Assembly (NCBI GenBank): GCA_016808115.1
Contig: JAEQBH010002439.1
Span: 558,001-622,000 of the forward strand
Direction: 5' to 3'
Length of the DNA: 64,000 nt
Origin: Tetrastigma voinierianum
Lineage: Eukaryota > Streptophyta > Magnoliopsida > Vitales > Vitaceae
Shown: positions 1 to 10,599 of the stretch, piece by piece
Layout of the letters: each line of letters opens with the position of its first letter
Numbering within the stretch: the stretch's first letter is position 1
Notes under the pieces: generated by a model
The model's database searches: none
What the model was told of the DNA's origin: nothing
The model's input: the letters and a program-made list of their open reading frames with translations, nothing else
Made by a program: the position numbers and the translations under genes

Positions 1-384
1 GGTGTCGATTGTCGTTCTGGGCTCATGGTGACCTGGGGGATGAAGCTAATCACACGCGGCGCAGGAGCTGACCACCGAATCCTCGACTCCGGGTTAGAGA
101 AAGTACGAGTGGGTGGCCAGGCCCAGGTTGGCGCCACAGGCGGTTCGTTTCCATTCACTGGCGCCACAAGCCATTTTCTTTGCCACCCTCGAGGGGGTGA
201 CCCGACCCGAGATGGAATGAAGAGTGTGATCGGGCCTTAGTAGCAATCAAACGACCCATCTAGAAGAGAACCCCGGTCTTGCTAGCCCTGAAGTCGCGAG
301 ACACTCTTCATGTATTTAGCATTTTCGGATGTCGGGTAGCTGATCTGCGAATTTCAAAGGAGTGAGGATGGAAGGCGGAGGCAA
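1..384. other. Left edge, unassigned
   Basis: No gene was recognised. The stretch precedes the first clear Tat pol sequence and may be decayed RT/RNase H of the same element, but I could not read conserved motifs in any frame. The open frame at 25-240 has no recognisable domain and is treated as chance. Confidence 0.4.
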
Positions 385-660
385 GTGTTCTTCGTCAGCA
401 AGTCCTTAGCCGCGCGAGGAAGGATATAGCCACCTTCGCGGGCCGCTGGCTGGGACAGCAGGCTAAGAAACTGCATGCTCGAAGCACTTATCGAGGTGTT
501 GACTAACCTTCCCCTTCGAAACACTATTCACAAGCTTGACTTATCTGGGAGAATGGCTCGCTGGATGATTGAACTAAGCGAATACGGTATCCAGTATAAG
601 CTAAGGTTAGCTAAGAAGGGACAAGTTCTAGCCGACTTCTGCTTGAAATTCTGACTGAAA
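385..660 (+). pseudogene. Tat pol: C-terminal RNase H fragment
   Basis: This is the end of the reverse-transcriptase-linked RNase H, which degrades the RNA strand during reverse transcription. VFFVSKSL is readable at 385-408. After frameshifts, the stretch at about 500-652 reads LTNLPLRNTIHKLDLSGR, then MARWMIELSEYGIQYK and GQVLADF, closing with a stop near 650. These are the strongly conserved last motifs of the Tat RNase H. The upstream catalytic part is scrambled by frameshifts around 400-490. It runs directly into the second RNase H. It is non-functional. Confidence 0.75.
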
Positions 661-1010
661 CATGCCACTGACCGGTTTGAATTTGTGGATTCTCGGTGTG
701 GGGCCCGAGTCTCGACAAACGAGGGGCGACGACCCGGCTGCCGATTTAATCCCAGTGGGGACAAGATCGAGCAAGCCAATCAGTTTGCAGAGCTTGGGCG
801 CCTCGAAGCAAATAAATCAGAATATGAAGCCATCCTAGTCGGGATTGAATTGGTAGCTGCAATATCAGCCGACAAGCTTATAATTCGGAGCGATTCCCAA
901 TTGGTGGTAGGGCAGGTGAACGCAGAATATAAGTCTTGAGATCCCCGAATGGCGAAGTATGTAACTTATTTGGTTAAATGAGACGTGTGGCTAGTTTTTC
1001 GGCATGGGCT
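661..1010 (+). pseudogene. Tat pol: second (archaeal-type) RNase H
   Basis: This is the additional RNase H domain found in Tat elements between the original RNase H and integrase. The open stretch at 685-939 shows ANKSEYEAILVGIELVAA followed by KLIIRSDSQLVVGQVNAEY, matching the family's N-E-A-E-Y-E-A helix and its SDSQLVV..I strand with the catalytic Asp. The first catalytic Asp strand (normally DGSS) reads as a degraded DSRCGA. A stop after EYKS at 937-939 and frameshifts beyond it truncate the domain. Traces of the tail (FSAWASN.FPRDCNEA) are readable to about 1040. It is identified by motif, not by search. Confidence 0.75.
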
Positions 1011-1039
1011 TCGAACACGTTCCCCAGGGATTGTAATGA

Positions 1040-1506
1040 AGCCGGGACGCCTTGAGCATCAGTGGCGGTGTCCTTTGCTTTCGTAACAGGAAACAATTTT
1101 TCCTCACAGCTCTATTATCGTAGGGTTCCTCCGTTTACCCCTTTGTCGGGTAAAGCCGGGTAGATGGAAACTTCCACTTCTTAGATGGACCTAATAGCCG
1201 CGGTGTCGACGCGAGGAGAACTCCTAATGAAAGGGCGAGGCTCACAAGGAGTGCGAATCCGGTCGGCGGCACACTTGCTTTCGATGAGCTATTTGTTCAA
1301 AGCGGCTCCTGGGCGGTCCGTATGAAATGCTTGTGGCGAGAGCAAGGCCGTTATGTGTTGGCCGAGTTGCACGAAGGAATATGTGGCAACCATCTAGGCG
1401 GCAGAACTCTGGCACACAGAGCCCACATGCAGAGGTATTATTGGCCAACCATGAAGTTTGACGCTACCAATTTCGTGCAAAAGTGTGATCGGTGCCAACA
1501 ATAGGC
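1040..1506 (+). pseudogene. Tat pol: linker and integrase HHCC zinc finger
   Basis: The linker is scrambled at 1040-1300. From 1322 a clean stretch carries the H2C2 zinc-binding domain that begins integrase: YVLAELHEGICGNHLGG gives the two His, and FVQKCDRCQQ the two Cys, with YYWPTM between. The stop (TAG) at 1502-1504 replaces a codon just after the last Cys. All four zinc ligands are kept, so this is among the least decayed parts of the element. The ATG at 1322 is internal to a larger polyprotein, not a true start. Confidence 0.8.
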
Positions 1507-2212
1507 TCCCATCTTAAGATCGCCGGCTCAAGATCTAATGTCGTCTGACGTGGCCGCACACCTGATGGGGAATTGACATAGTGGGGCCACTCTTGCGGCA
1601 GGAAGCTTAGAAGAAGTTGTTACTAGTGGCCGCGATTACTTTAACAAATGGATGGCCAGAGGCTTTAGCCGTAAGAGAACAAGGATGTCACTTTCGATTT
1701 ATACGGAAGAATATCGTTTATCGGTTCGGTATTCCCAGTCAGTTATGTCGAACCAAGCGGGCCACAAATTTGATAAGCCAAGGTCCTACGAAACTTCTAC
1801 GAGAATTGAAAAAAAGAACTTATACTCCACCCCTCGGTATCGCAAAGCAGCGACGGCGAGACTTCAGTAGAAACTACGGTGCGGCCACTAAAGCGGTTGG
1901 GCTGACTAAAGGCAAATGGGTGAGCGAGCTTCACGGGGGTCACTTTGGGCTTCTGAGCGAGCCCGTAGCCCGACGATATATCTCCCTTCGCACTTACCTA
2001 TAGGGATGGAAAGCTAATCATATAGAAATGTCGGTATGCCACTTTGCTCCGACGGATATGCCACGAATAGTTGAATCACAATCTATGTCGAGGACTTGAG
2101 CACGGTGGATGAAGCTAGCATTGGGGCAGTGATTTGTATGGAGTAACATCTTACCATCGCCGTGGAAATCTATATAACGGAGACCGCATTGAAACCCCAA
2201 GTGTTCTAGCCA
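1507..2212 (+). pseudogene. Tat pol: integrase catalytic core, frameshifted
   Basis: This continues the zinc finger. APILRSPAQDLMSSD at 1505-1549 is the usual bridge to the DDE core. Core fragments are spread over three frames: a WG.D.VGPL-like stretch near 1570, a DYF.KW equivalent near 1630-1655, and KNIVYRFGIPSQL around 1700-1745. Long stretches have no open frame and the D-D-35-E residues cannot all be located, so strand transfer activity is lost. The apparent ORFs at 1617-2003 and 1652-1870 are different frames of this one decayed domain. Confidence 0.65.
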
Positions 2213-2404
2213 GGGGACCCGATCTTAAGGAAAGTCTTCGAAAACATAGCCGATCCAATGGTAGGAAAGCTTCAGGCCAATTGGGAAGGGCCATATATTG
2301 TAGTACGAGCCGGTGAATCCGGATCATATGCTTTAGATAAGCTCGATGGAACACCTATACCCAGAATGTGGAATGCTATGCACCTCAAACGGTACTATCA
2401 ATAA
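2213..2404 (+). pseudogene. Tat pol: intact integrase C-terminal tail
   Basis: From 2213 one frame runs 63 codons without a stop to TAA at 2402-2404. It carries the typical Tat integrase end: GDPILRKVFENIADP, KLQANWEGPYIVV, SYALDKLDGT and a final MWNAMHLKRYYQ. This fixes the 3' end of the pol reading frame and shows that the sequence after 2404 is untranslated spacer. The tail is in a different frame from the surviving core pieces, so it is not part of an intact gene. Confidence 0.85.
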
Positions 2405-2445
2405 AAAGATGATTCACTCTCTAATTGTATTTTCATCACAAATTT

Positions 2446-2935
2446 TAAAGTCTAGATGGCGCTAGATTTTTAATGCCCTATCTGACCTAGTATGGTTGAT
2501 GCCCAGCTGGCTCAGTCTAAAGTCCGGATGGCGTTAGAGGTTTAATGCCTTGTCCGACCCAGTATGGTTGACCAGCTGGCTAAGTCTAAAGTTTGGATGG
2601 CGCTAGAAGTTTAATGCCCTATCCGGCCTAGTATGGTTGAAGCCCAGCTGGCTCGGTCTAAAGTTTGGATGGTGCTAGAAGTTTAATGCCCCGTTCGACC
2701 CAGTATGGTTGACGCCCAGCTGGCTCAGTCTAAAGTCTGGATGGTGCTAGAAGTTTAATGCCCTATCCGGCCCAGTATGATTGATGCCCAACTGACTCAG
2801 TCTAAAGTCCGGATGGCCTTCGTTGTCTGTCGGCCAGAGTATGGTTGCCGCCTAAGCGGCTCAGTCTAAAATCAGGATAGCACTAAAAATCTAATACCCA
2901 TATCGAGCAGAGTATGGTTGATGCAATGGCAGTCG
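2446..2935 (+). repeat. Tandem repeat of about 72 bp, 7 copies, after Tat integrase
   Basis: Units begin with TAAAGTYYGGATGGCGCTAG, contain TTTAATGCCCTATCCGRCC and end AGCCCAGCTGGCTCAGTC. Starts are at 2446, 2518, 2587, 2659, 2731, 2803 and 2867; unit lengths are 72, 69, 72, 72, 72, 64 and a degenerate seventh. A further eroded copy is readable at about 3072-3140. Tandem repeats between integrase and the 3' LTR are a known habit of Tat elements and can seed satellite DNA. Confidence 0.9.
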
Positions 2936-3324
2936 AAATACGGTTGGTATTTAGAAAGCTTCAATAGACACCATCTCAAGCCGGTAGCCAATTCGATGCC
3001 TAGATGGATTCGATTTGAAGTGGAAGTAAATAAATGACCTGTTTGTGATATGGTTGATGTTAAAGCTCGTTTAATCTAAAGTTAGGGTAAGATTGATGTC
3101 CTACCGGACTCGGTCGGTTGATATGCCGGCCCAGTCTTGTTGTAATGCACGAATAGGAAAGAGCAAATGAACCCGGGGCGGCGCGAGCTTGGACTACGCC
3201 TACTGTTACACATCGACACCACCCGGGTAAACAAAGGCGGAGCTACTTGATTCATAAAAGGAGTCATCAAAATCGTAAAATAACAAAAGCTTTATTAAGA
3301 AGTCTAATTACACTGGGTACATAA
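2936..3324. other. Tat spacer up to solo LTR insertion
   Basis: This is non-coding spacer with a decayed repeat copy near 3072-3140. Its right end is also the 3' UTR of the antisense gene, read leftward. The last five bases, CATAA (3320-3324), are the left target-site duplication of solo LTR A1. Confidence 0.5.
3291..3296 (-). terminator. Possible poly(A) signal AATAAA of the antisense gene
   Basis: The + strand TTTATT reads AATAAA on the minus strand, within CTTAATAAAGCT. Without solo LTR A1 it lies about 80-85 nt beyond the antisense stop codon (7334-7336), a normal plant distance. Plant poly(A) signals are loose, so this is suggestive only. Confidence 0.4.
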
Positions 3325-4173
3325 TGTCACACCCCCAACCACTGCCTAAGCGGATGAAGGGGGCGCGAGACTATACTAGGACTCTTTACTTGCTTTTTCA
3401 GACATTGGTGATCCCAAGTCTTATAGCGAATCAGATCGAATCTGAGAATCACGAAAATAAAACTACCCTTTGTGAGTGGTGTTCACAGGTGTCAATACAT
3501 ACGGTCTGAGTCCGTTTACATGCTCCATATACAAAAGCTGTGCATTTACATTTACATAATCGGAGGCGCAAAACCTACGGGTGATGGACCCCTCTGAGAG
3601 TGTCTTGGCTAGCCGTTATGCGAAAGATCGCGGATGTCCTCCTCTGTACGTACACGGATTAGAACCCGTGCTAAGCTTGACGCTTAGTGGGAAACATATG
3701 ATGTATACATGTACACATGCATTAATAATCACTTATAGTATACATATAATAGTAACATATATACACTAACAGATATCATAATTTTTCATGAAGTCATATA
3801 ACAAACTTATACACATACTTGTACACTTACTTGGCAGGACTTATACTTGTTTTAGATCTCTGGTAAGGGAGTTCTGAGGCTCATACGTGTGCGAAGGTAC
3901 CGTAGATTTTCTGAGAGCTTATGCTAGTGCAGTGTAGGTAGGTACTTAGAGCTGCTCTTGTACGAGGAGGTACTCGTAAGTACATTCAGAGTAGAACGAT
4001 GTACAATACTTTACTCTTATTTGTTATTCAGACTATTATCATATAATTGTTTGACTACCTAGATTAGTAATAAGAAATGAGTTGGACCTGACCACCGTAT
4101 TAAATTGCCAGAAGGTACGGTACGATCTTGAGGTGCTAGCGTGAGAGCGAAGTCTTAGGAGACCGCCGTGAAG

Positions 4174-4307
4174 GTGTCGTCGCACTAATCAGAGAGTATC
4201 GAAGTATTAAATGTGCTGAAGCACTAATAAGAGAGTACCGAAGTACTAAATGTGCCGAAGCACGGTCAGAGAGTGCTGTCGCACTAATCAGAGAGTACCG
4301 AAGTACT
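4174..4307. repeat. Array of seven short hairpins at about 20-bp spacing (LTR A1)
   Basis: Words with stem 4-5 bp and 4-nt loop start at 4174 (GTGTCGTCGCAC), 4195 (AGTATCGAAGTATT), 4213 (GTGCTGAAGCAC), 4234 (AGTACCGAAGTACT), 4252 (GTGCCGAAGCAC), 4272 (AGTGCTGTCGCACT) and 4294 (AGTACCGAAGTACT). Spacing between starts is 18-22 bp and the linkers share TAATCAGAG. Both stem arms differ together between words (AGTAC/GTACT against AGTGC/GCACT). Function is unknown. Confidence 0.85.
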
Positions 4308-4493
4308 ATACGTGCCTGCTCACATAACAGAGGTGCCGTGTTGTTCAATATCCGGTCTTAGGTAGTCCTATAGTTATATATGTTCAGGAACTTATTATCT
4401 TATCATAGGGGCATTAAGTTTGCCAACTTCGGGTCATTCCTTTACCTTACCAACATGAATGAACCCTTTCATACTATAATTAATGACGCCGAG

Positions 4494-6314
4494 CAGGGGG
4501 TCGGATTGTGTCCGTCGGCAGAGTGGAAGACATGTAGCCATTGAGTGTCTCAATGCCACAAAATGAGTCTCTCTCTACCTGAGACTCAAACATAAGTAAA
4601 AATGGTAACGTCGGGCCTATACATCCCTATTCACCAAAATATAACCAACTACATTACAATGGTTTCAAGAGTTTATTACACTCTTATACAAACATATATA
4701 GATCAGAATGTTTCATACATGTTTTACAAAAATATATAATCAAGGCCACATGTCGGCTTTCTTCTCAAAAGCGGCCTGGTGGCCTTAGTCTCTGAATACT
4801 TTCCTTGTACTGAAAGGGGGATCCTACGACGGGGTGGCTTGATGCCCGGTGGTCGAGATTTTTCCTACAAAAAGGATACTCCCTCTAAAATGCGCATGCA
4901 ATGGCACACAACAACCATACTCATTCCATACAAATTTTAAATTTCACACATGGAATGATTTCCATGACATACCCCGAGTCCCGACCGACTCCCTCACACA
5001 TGCCACACCAAGTGTGAAAAATAGTCATTGGTGTTCCACCTAGTGACTTACTCATTGGACTAACCTCTAATACACATTTGAATCGTTGTCAAAATTCGTG
5101 TGTATTTATTTATTTATTTATGGGCCATGTCTTTTTGGGGTCACATCGCAGGATCGACGTACGCCTTCTAACATTTTTATGGACTTTCACGCGAGTCGAA
5201 TGTGTCTAACCGCATGTGGTTGGGATTCTCATCCCCAGGGGCGACTGCTTAGCCCGACACGTGATTTTATTATTATTTATTTCTTTGTTTCGATTATGGA
5301 CCGTGGGTTCACTTTTGGAGCTTGATGCGATGCTCGTACCTATGAATGCAATCGTGATTCTGTATTCAAATTCTCTCATGGTTCGCCTCTTAGTTATATT
5401 TCATATAATTCAAACAATCATGTTAACACATCATTAGCATGCTTCAACAATCTCATTCTACATCAAACATGCTATTCATATCAAGCGATAACAAACAATT
5501 TCACATGGACAATTTAAGTCCCGAATCGGTTAGGACTATTTTAAAAGCAGTCCTAATCAAGCGTGGGTTGTCTGGAACCAGTCCCTCATCAAACATTTAG
5601 TCCCATTCTTTGGAATTTGAAATGGTTGTTCTCGACCTCGCGACTCCCCGAGCCATTTTCTTGGCATTTTAAACAAGAATAATTGAGTAAACCCACCTCT
5701 TGGAGTTTGTGAAACTCCTAACCGATCTTTGCAGAAACCTTGCAGTGAGGATGGACTCTTCCTCTTGCTCCGCTTGAAATCGTCGATCCGATAGCCGGGA
5801 AATCTAGAGAGAAGGTGGTGTCTCTCTCTCTAAACCTCTCTATTTTTCTTCCTTTTCTTTTTCTGTTCCTTTCTCCCTCTTCTTTCCATCCCACTGTTTG
5901 GTCCAAGTTGGGCCAAGTGGGAGAGTACTTCTTACCACATGTCAGCCTGTCATTGGCTCATTTGGATGCCTTATCCTTTATCCATGTGTGGATTTCATCC
6001 AATCCATGGTGCCACATGTCTCTTGCCATGGCCACGCCCGGCTCCATTGTTTGAGGCGTCTGCACTTGACACGTGGCGCATTGTGAGCCACTCATTGTGT
6101 GCTAAGTATCCCCTACCACCCTCGGTGCCTCAAAAAACGTGACATTCCGACTATCTTGGAATTCAACAAAATTTGACGTGGTAACTAGATTTTGCAAGAC
6201 GAATTCAACAGCGAGGTTCGTTTTGTCATCCGAGATCTAGAAAAATTCTGGATCTTCAACCGAAATTACCGTTTTACCCTTTCTTAGGAAATTTGAATTT
6301 CTTCGGGTTTTACA
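4494..6314 (-). mobile_element. LTR B nested inside solo LTR A1
   Basis: This segment matches the 5' LTR of element M (28391-30581) and the fragment 15081-16730, but not A2. Shared pieces are the CTGAAAGGGGG(A/T)CC box (about 4812), the ACTCCCTC / CCGACTCC block (about 4980) and CTTTCACG at about 5180. On the minus strand it begins TGTAAAACCCG at 6314. The similarity to M's LTR stops exactly at TTTTACA in both copies, which fixes that end. The other end (TGACGCCGAG at 4494) is placed by weaker alignment, and no clean target duplication was found. The CT-rich tract at 5815-5890 corresponds to the one in M's LTR. Confidence 0.6.
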
Positions 6315-7333
6315 TATAGCATCCTCATTAGTCCAATAGACAAGTTCTCGGAATAACAGAATATCAAAACAAAACAAAAACTCAAAAATCTACCGGTGTG
6401 AGAGCAGTAGGTACAACTGCGGCGTGCAGAAATTTGGTCTAAACCTCTACTCGGCCATAGTATAGCGTGGATATACCATGCTGCTTAGTGTGGACCTACA
6501 CTCTTTGCGTGGGATCCACCTGTCAGCAGTAGGACCACAGTAAATTTCCTGATTCTTTGATTTTAGTCTCTTTTCAAAATCAACCAAAAACAAGAAAATA
6601 TATACTTTGAGAAAAACATCTCCCAGTATGTTTAACCTTGAAAACTCAAACATAGAGATTAATTAGGGTTTTTCCAAACCCAAACTCAGAAATACTTGGA
6701 AGTTAAGGTTAACTTCCTAAGTCTCATTAAGGGAGAGTTCCATGCCTCATCTTATACAAACTAGGGTTTTACCAACCCAACTTTCAACAAATCTAGGGTT
6801 AGGATGAATTCCTAACTAAACCCTAGAAATGGAACAACTAATATCCATACAAAAGTCACAAAATCCATACTAATCCATATACAAATAGTCTCCATACAAG
6901 TTCCATACCTTTCATCTTCTCTTCTTCTTCTTCTTCTCTTTCTCTTTTTCCCTCTCTCTACGTTTTTGCTCTCCAAAAATGCCCAAAATAAGAGACCCTA
7001 ATTAGTCTTATCCCAATTTGCTCAAATTTTCCTTTTATTGCACTTTGGTCCTCAAATTCCATTCTATTTGCACCACAACTTCCCATTATTCCACTTTGGC
7101 ATATAATCTTATTATCTTATGACTTTTATATCATGTTTTGACATATTACAAATTTACCCTTGCTTATTTTCGGGTTTCTCAGATTTCACATTTTTCATTT
7201 AAATTACGAAAAATTCAAATTATATCTACAAAATACCCTAAACATGCTGAAAACGACTATGGTATATTTCAGGGTGTTACACAGAACGGGGGCAAAGGAG
7301 CGAGGCTCGGCAAGTAGGTGCAGAATATAATCC

Positions 7334-9981
7334 CTAACTCCCATCGGAGACACTGGGATCCTCCCCCTCCCCGGCTACCCTAGATAGAGAGTCAGGATTG
7401 TCACATACTTCAGCCCTGGCAGTAGAGGAGGGCTCAACCGCCTCGCTAGTGACTGCCTCTGGCGTGATTGCAGCTTCAACATGAATAGCAACCAAGAGGC
7501 ATCGAGGATTAACAAAGAACTCTAGAGGTAATGGCTTTGATGTGTTCGGCATCCCGTCCGGGATCCCAGGCTTACTTCCACAAATATTGTGCTCTAAGGC
7601 ACAACATCCATAGCCATAATTGAAGATAACGTCAAAACCAGCGTCAAACGCCTCCTCCGAAGCCTTCCTCTCCTTAAAGACCTCTGCCCGAAAAGTGGAC
7701 AACTCATCTCTGCTAGCCTCGAGTTCTAGAAGTAAGGAAACTCGCTCATCTGTCAAACGACTAGCTTCTTCCTCCGCCTTCCGCTAGGCCTCTCTAGAAG
7801 CAGCCAAATCCTACTGAACCCCGTCTAACTCAGACTCCGCCTTCCGCTAGGCGTCTTCTGAGGAAACTAAGGAGTGCTGGACTCGAGGCTAACTCGGATG
7901 CACCTATGCCCGGGCGCTACCCACCGCTTCAGTCTCTAGTAAGGCCATTGCCACTTCATGACGAGTGGCGCCTCTCTCCGCCTCAGCACGAATTGCCTTT
8001 TCACCAGCTTCTTGAGCCTCCGACTCCCAGTGCCTCGAATTTGACTCTGCCTCCCTTAAGGAAGTACTCAAGGCCTTCTGGTCTGAAAACGCCAACTAGG
8101 CGTAGAGCCGTAGCCTCTCCGTATCCCTCAGCCGGGTTTGAAATTCTCGATGCTGGAAGGCCATGTTCTGGATGGTAGCGATTGCTTGCGAAGAAACATA
8201 TTAAGGATATGGCAATAACTCAGAATCAATGCTAGATCATGATATAACACTTACAGACTTACCAGTTCCGTCGATTGGGCAAAGTTGCGGTTGCGAACCT
8301 ACATCCCGTCTTCAATCATTTGCTAGAGATATTCCTTAGTAGTACCAAGAGATTGAGATAGAATACTCTTCTCCCTGCCCTCCGGCGAAACGATTCTGGG
8401 CATCAGAAGTAGCATCATCGAGTCTGACTCGTGCAAGCGGTCGGCCAAGGTCGCCGTTGAAGGGCCACCACCGATCGATAATCTCTTGGGCACCTTCCAG
8501 CCTAGGAACTGATATATCCTCTATGGGGAAGTAGGACGCGAGGAAAGATATGGTCCAGTGACATCGATTAAGGAAGCGACCTCCTGGCAGTGCACAGGTG
8601 AATTTGGCGTATTTGAATGGCTAGTGGCACTTTCGGGATGGACCACTTGGATCATTGCGGCAGGGGCTCGCGGCTTCCGCAGCGGACTCCCACTAAGGCA
8701 AGCGTTTTCGAGTAGGTAGTTTATTGAGCCCATTTTGAATTGAACACGAGAACATAAGTACCCTGCGCCTCGGTCGTCATCGAGCGAGACTAACTGATCC
8801 CAGAGCCACTTGAGGATGGCATCACCCTCTCGCTTGAAGCTAGCATCTCGCTTTCGCTTTCGAGCAGCAAAATTATGAATCAAATCAAACATCCCGTCCT
8901 CTTTCTCTTCTTCTTCCCAATCCGGGGGATGATTGGATATGGGGGGGAACCAGTGAAGTCTTCCACTCTAGCCCTAGGAACGTTTTTGCGCTCGGACGTC
9001 CCCTTCCTTCTCTCCAATGTTCAGGGGGCAGGATGGGGGCCCTTTCTTTCTAAAGGGAGTCGCTCCAAACGGCTACCCCTCTCACCCTACTTATATGCCT
9101 GGGGGGCAGGGTCGGAATCCTCGCTAGCAGAGGAAGGTTGCAATTTGAGAGTCTTGATCACCAGTCACGACCCCGACCACCTTGCTCTCCGCTTCCCTGG
9201 CTGGAGACGAACTACCTGAGATTAAGTTCAGAAGGTCCGCAGTAACGAAGTGCTCACCTTCCACAATTTCTGAGGGTAGAGGGTGCGGGATTTTGGAGCA
9301 TTGTGGGAGGCGGGTGCGACCGTGTCTGAAGTTCTTCGGTAGAATGACCGTGGTTCGCTCCTGCTCGGAAATCTGTGACCTCAGAATTTTTCAAAGCGGC
9401 TCTCTCCGCTGATGCACGGTTGCCCCTCCGGCTCTTCCTTTCACGAACACACCACAATAATGAAACACGTGTACACAAAATGAGCACACGAAGAATACCT
9501 GGAAAAAACATTGAATGGTTTACATCAAACGGAAGGTCAGGGGAACCCGGGGTCTCATCCCAAGGTCCCCTGACCAGGATCACACCCTTCGTCTCAGTCT
9601 TGGGCGAGTCGGGGAGTCCTGTAACAAATTGCAAGCTGAAGTGCAGGATGACATGGACATCCGACCACCTTGCGCTACCCTCAAGGTATAAGCAAAGCAA
9701 ACCTCCACCAATGAAATATCAAGCTGGTAAAGAAGGTTTAGTACACAACACCCATCTAGAATCCGAATGGCGTTTGGATGAATAAAGGCAGGTGACGCTC
9801 TAGTAAAGTGCAAGAATTGCTTAACCAGAGACGACACGAGGAAGCGAAGCTCGGCTGCGAGTTGCTCCTAGGTGAAATACACCGAGTTGCATTCTTCGCC
9901 CACGGTATTTTTAGTCGGGCCCTCCGACAACATGATATCAATGTCATCAGGGATTTCATAATAGGCCCTCAACTCCTCCAT
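7334..9981 (-). pseudogene. Antisense gene of the Tat element (Grande gene23/RIRE2 antisense-type), frameshifted
   Basis: The reading frame runs opposite to pol. The start is placed at ATG 9981, in MEELRAYYEIPDDIDIM; an in-frame TAG lies at 9868-9870. Next come ELRFLVSSLVKQFLHF, AFIHPNAIRIL and VLNLLYQLDISLVEV (9710-9840), then FVTGLPDSPKTETKGV and RGPWDETPGSPDLPF (9540-9640). The middle, at 8521-8892, has RGAGYLCSRVQFKMGS. An Ala/Glu-rich coiled coil is at 7904-8095, and the C-terminal FNYGYGCCALEHNICGSKP with LEFFVNPRC at 7500-7640; the stop is at 7334. I recognise this as the plant retrotransposon-associated family annotated as a putative gypsy-type transposase/plant mobile protein, of unknown function. 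Several frameshifts separate the blocks. The neighbouring TATA boxes and AATAAA fit an antisense transcription unit. Confidence 0.7.
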
Positions 9982-10084
9982 AGACAAGGAGGAGATGATC
10001 TTTGCTTGTGAGGCCTCCTCGGGTAGGCCTAAACACGACCGCTTTGGTGGTGGGAAGTCTCTTCCTGACCTCTCACCATTCTAC

Positions 10085-10102
10085 AAGTAGACAAAAAAAA
10101 AA
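10085..10102. repeat. Poly(A) tract
   Basis: A run of about 20 A lies just upstream (minus strand) of the antisense gene, in what would be its 5' leader. It is a simple repeat without further meaning that I can see. Confidence 0.8.
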
Positions 10103-10452
10103 AAAAAAAAAAAGGGAAACGACAATCAGCCCAAAGCATGATACCAAATAGGTGAAACCACTTACAAGCCCACCAAGCACAGGCGAGTTGCCCGATCTAG
10201 CGGGGCTCTAGGGATATCAACACCCCCAGCGCTATCGTCGTAGCGTCTGCAGGCAATCGAAAATCAACGGACCCAGAGTAGAGACAGTGTTCACTTGTAA
10301 AAGGAAAATTAAACAAGCGCTTGGAAGAACGGTTCACAAAAACACGCAGCGCACGAAAAGATCAGCGCTCGGTACCCATAGAAAATCTCGAGCGGGAGAA
10401 AGCGGGATAACCCGAAGAAACAAGTCTGCAAAGGAAACAGTGAAATCAGATG

Positions 10453-10475
10453 ATGGCTCCCTATATATTTTAAGC
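10453..10475 (-). promoter_or_regulatory. Antisense core promoter copy 2 (TATA box)
   Basis: On the minus strand this reads CGCTTAAAATATATAGGGAGCC. It duplicates the element at 10511-10530 and lies about 480 bases upstream of the antisense ATG at 9981. The TATATA followed by a GC-richer start region is typical of a plant core promoter. Confidence 0.5.
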
Positions 10476-10510
10476 GTAAAACAAGTACAGGAATGGGTGA
10501 AATTAAATGA

Positions 10511-10530
10511 TGGCTCCCTATATATTAAGC
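10511..10530 (-). promoter_or_regulatory. Antisense core promoter copy 1 (TATA box)
   Basis: The minus strand reads GCTTAATATATAGGGAGCCA. The same word with ATCATNTGATTTCA recurs about 60 bp downstream, so the core promoter is tandemly duplicated. TGAGTCA, a bZIP-type site, lies just upstream on the minus strand near 10568. The + strand open frame at 10287-10598 overlaps this promoter and is not a gene. Confidence 0.5.
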
Positions 10531-10599
10531 GCCTAGAGCCTGCAGACTCATTAAATGCGCAGCTGACTCATCACCTCCATCACCAATTTGAATCCTGAC

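Larger units (their letters stand above)
3325..7281 (-). mobile_element. Solo LTR A1, chromovirus (Tekay/Del-like), minus strand
   Basis: Read on the minus strand it starts TGTAACACCCTGAAATATACC at 7281 and ends GGGGGTGTGACA at 3325. It is flanked by CATAA (3320-3324) and CAGAA (7282-7286), a 5-bp target duplication with one change. No primer site or coding region adjoins it, so it is a solo LTR left by unequal recombination. Its left part resembles LTR A2 (33375-37293), including the hairpin array and the ...GTGCCTGCTCACATAACA... stretch. Its right 0.7 kb resembles the start of A2 and A3, with a GAGAAGAAGA-rich tract and CATACCTTTCATC. It is interrupted by LTR B at 4494-6314 and lies in the 3' UTR of the Tat antisense gene. 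Confidence 0.75.

Noticed and set aside
4174..4307. Regular palindromes with spacers, CRISPR-like at first sight
   Set aside because: Repeat words are 12-14 bp and variable, spacers are shorter than 10 bp and similar to each other, no cas genes, and the setting is a plant retrotransposon.
4136..4348. Minus frame with repeated LRYSLIS units, resembling a repeat protein
   Set aside because: It is the translation of the about 20-bp hairpin array. The array is better explained at the DNA/RNA level and sits within an LTR.
10287..10598. 103-codon + strand frame
   Set aside because: It overlaps the duplicated antisense TATA elements; the internal peptide repeat (DDGSLYI / NDGSLYI) is just the duplicated promoter.
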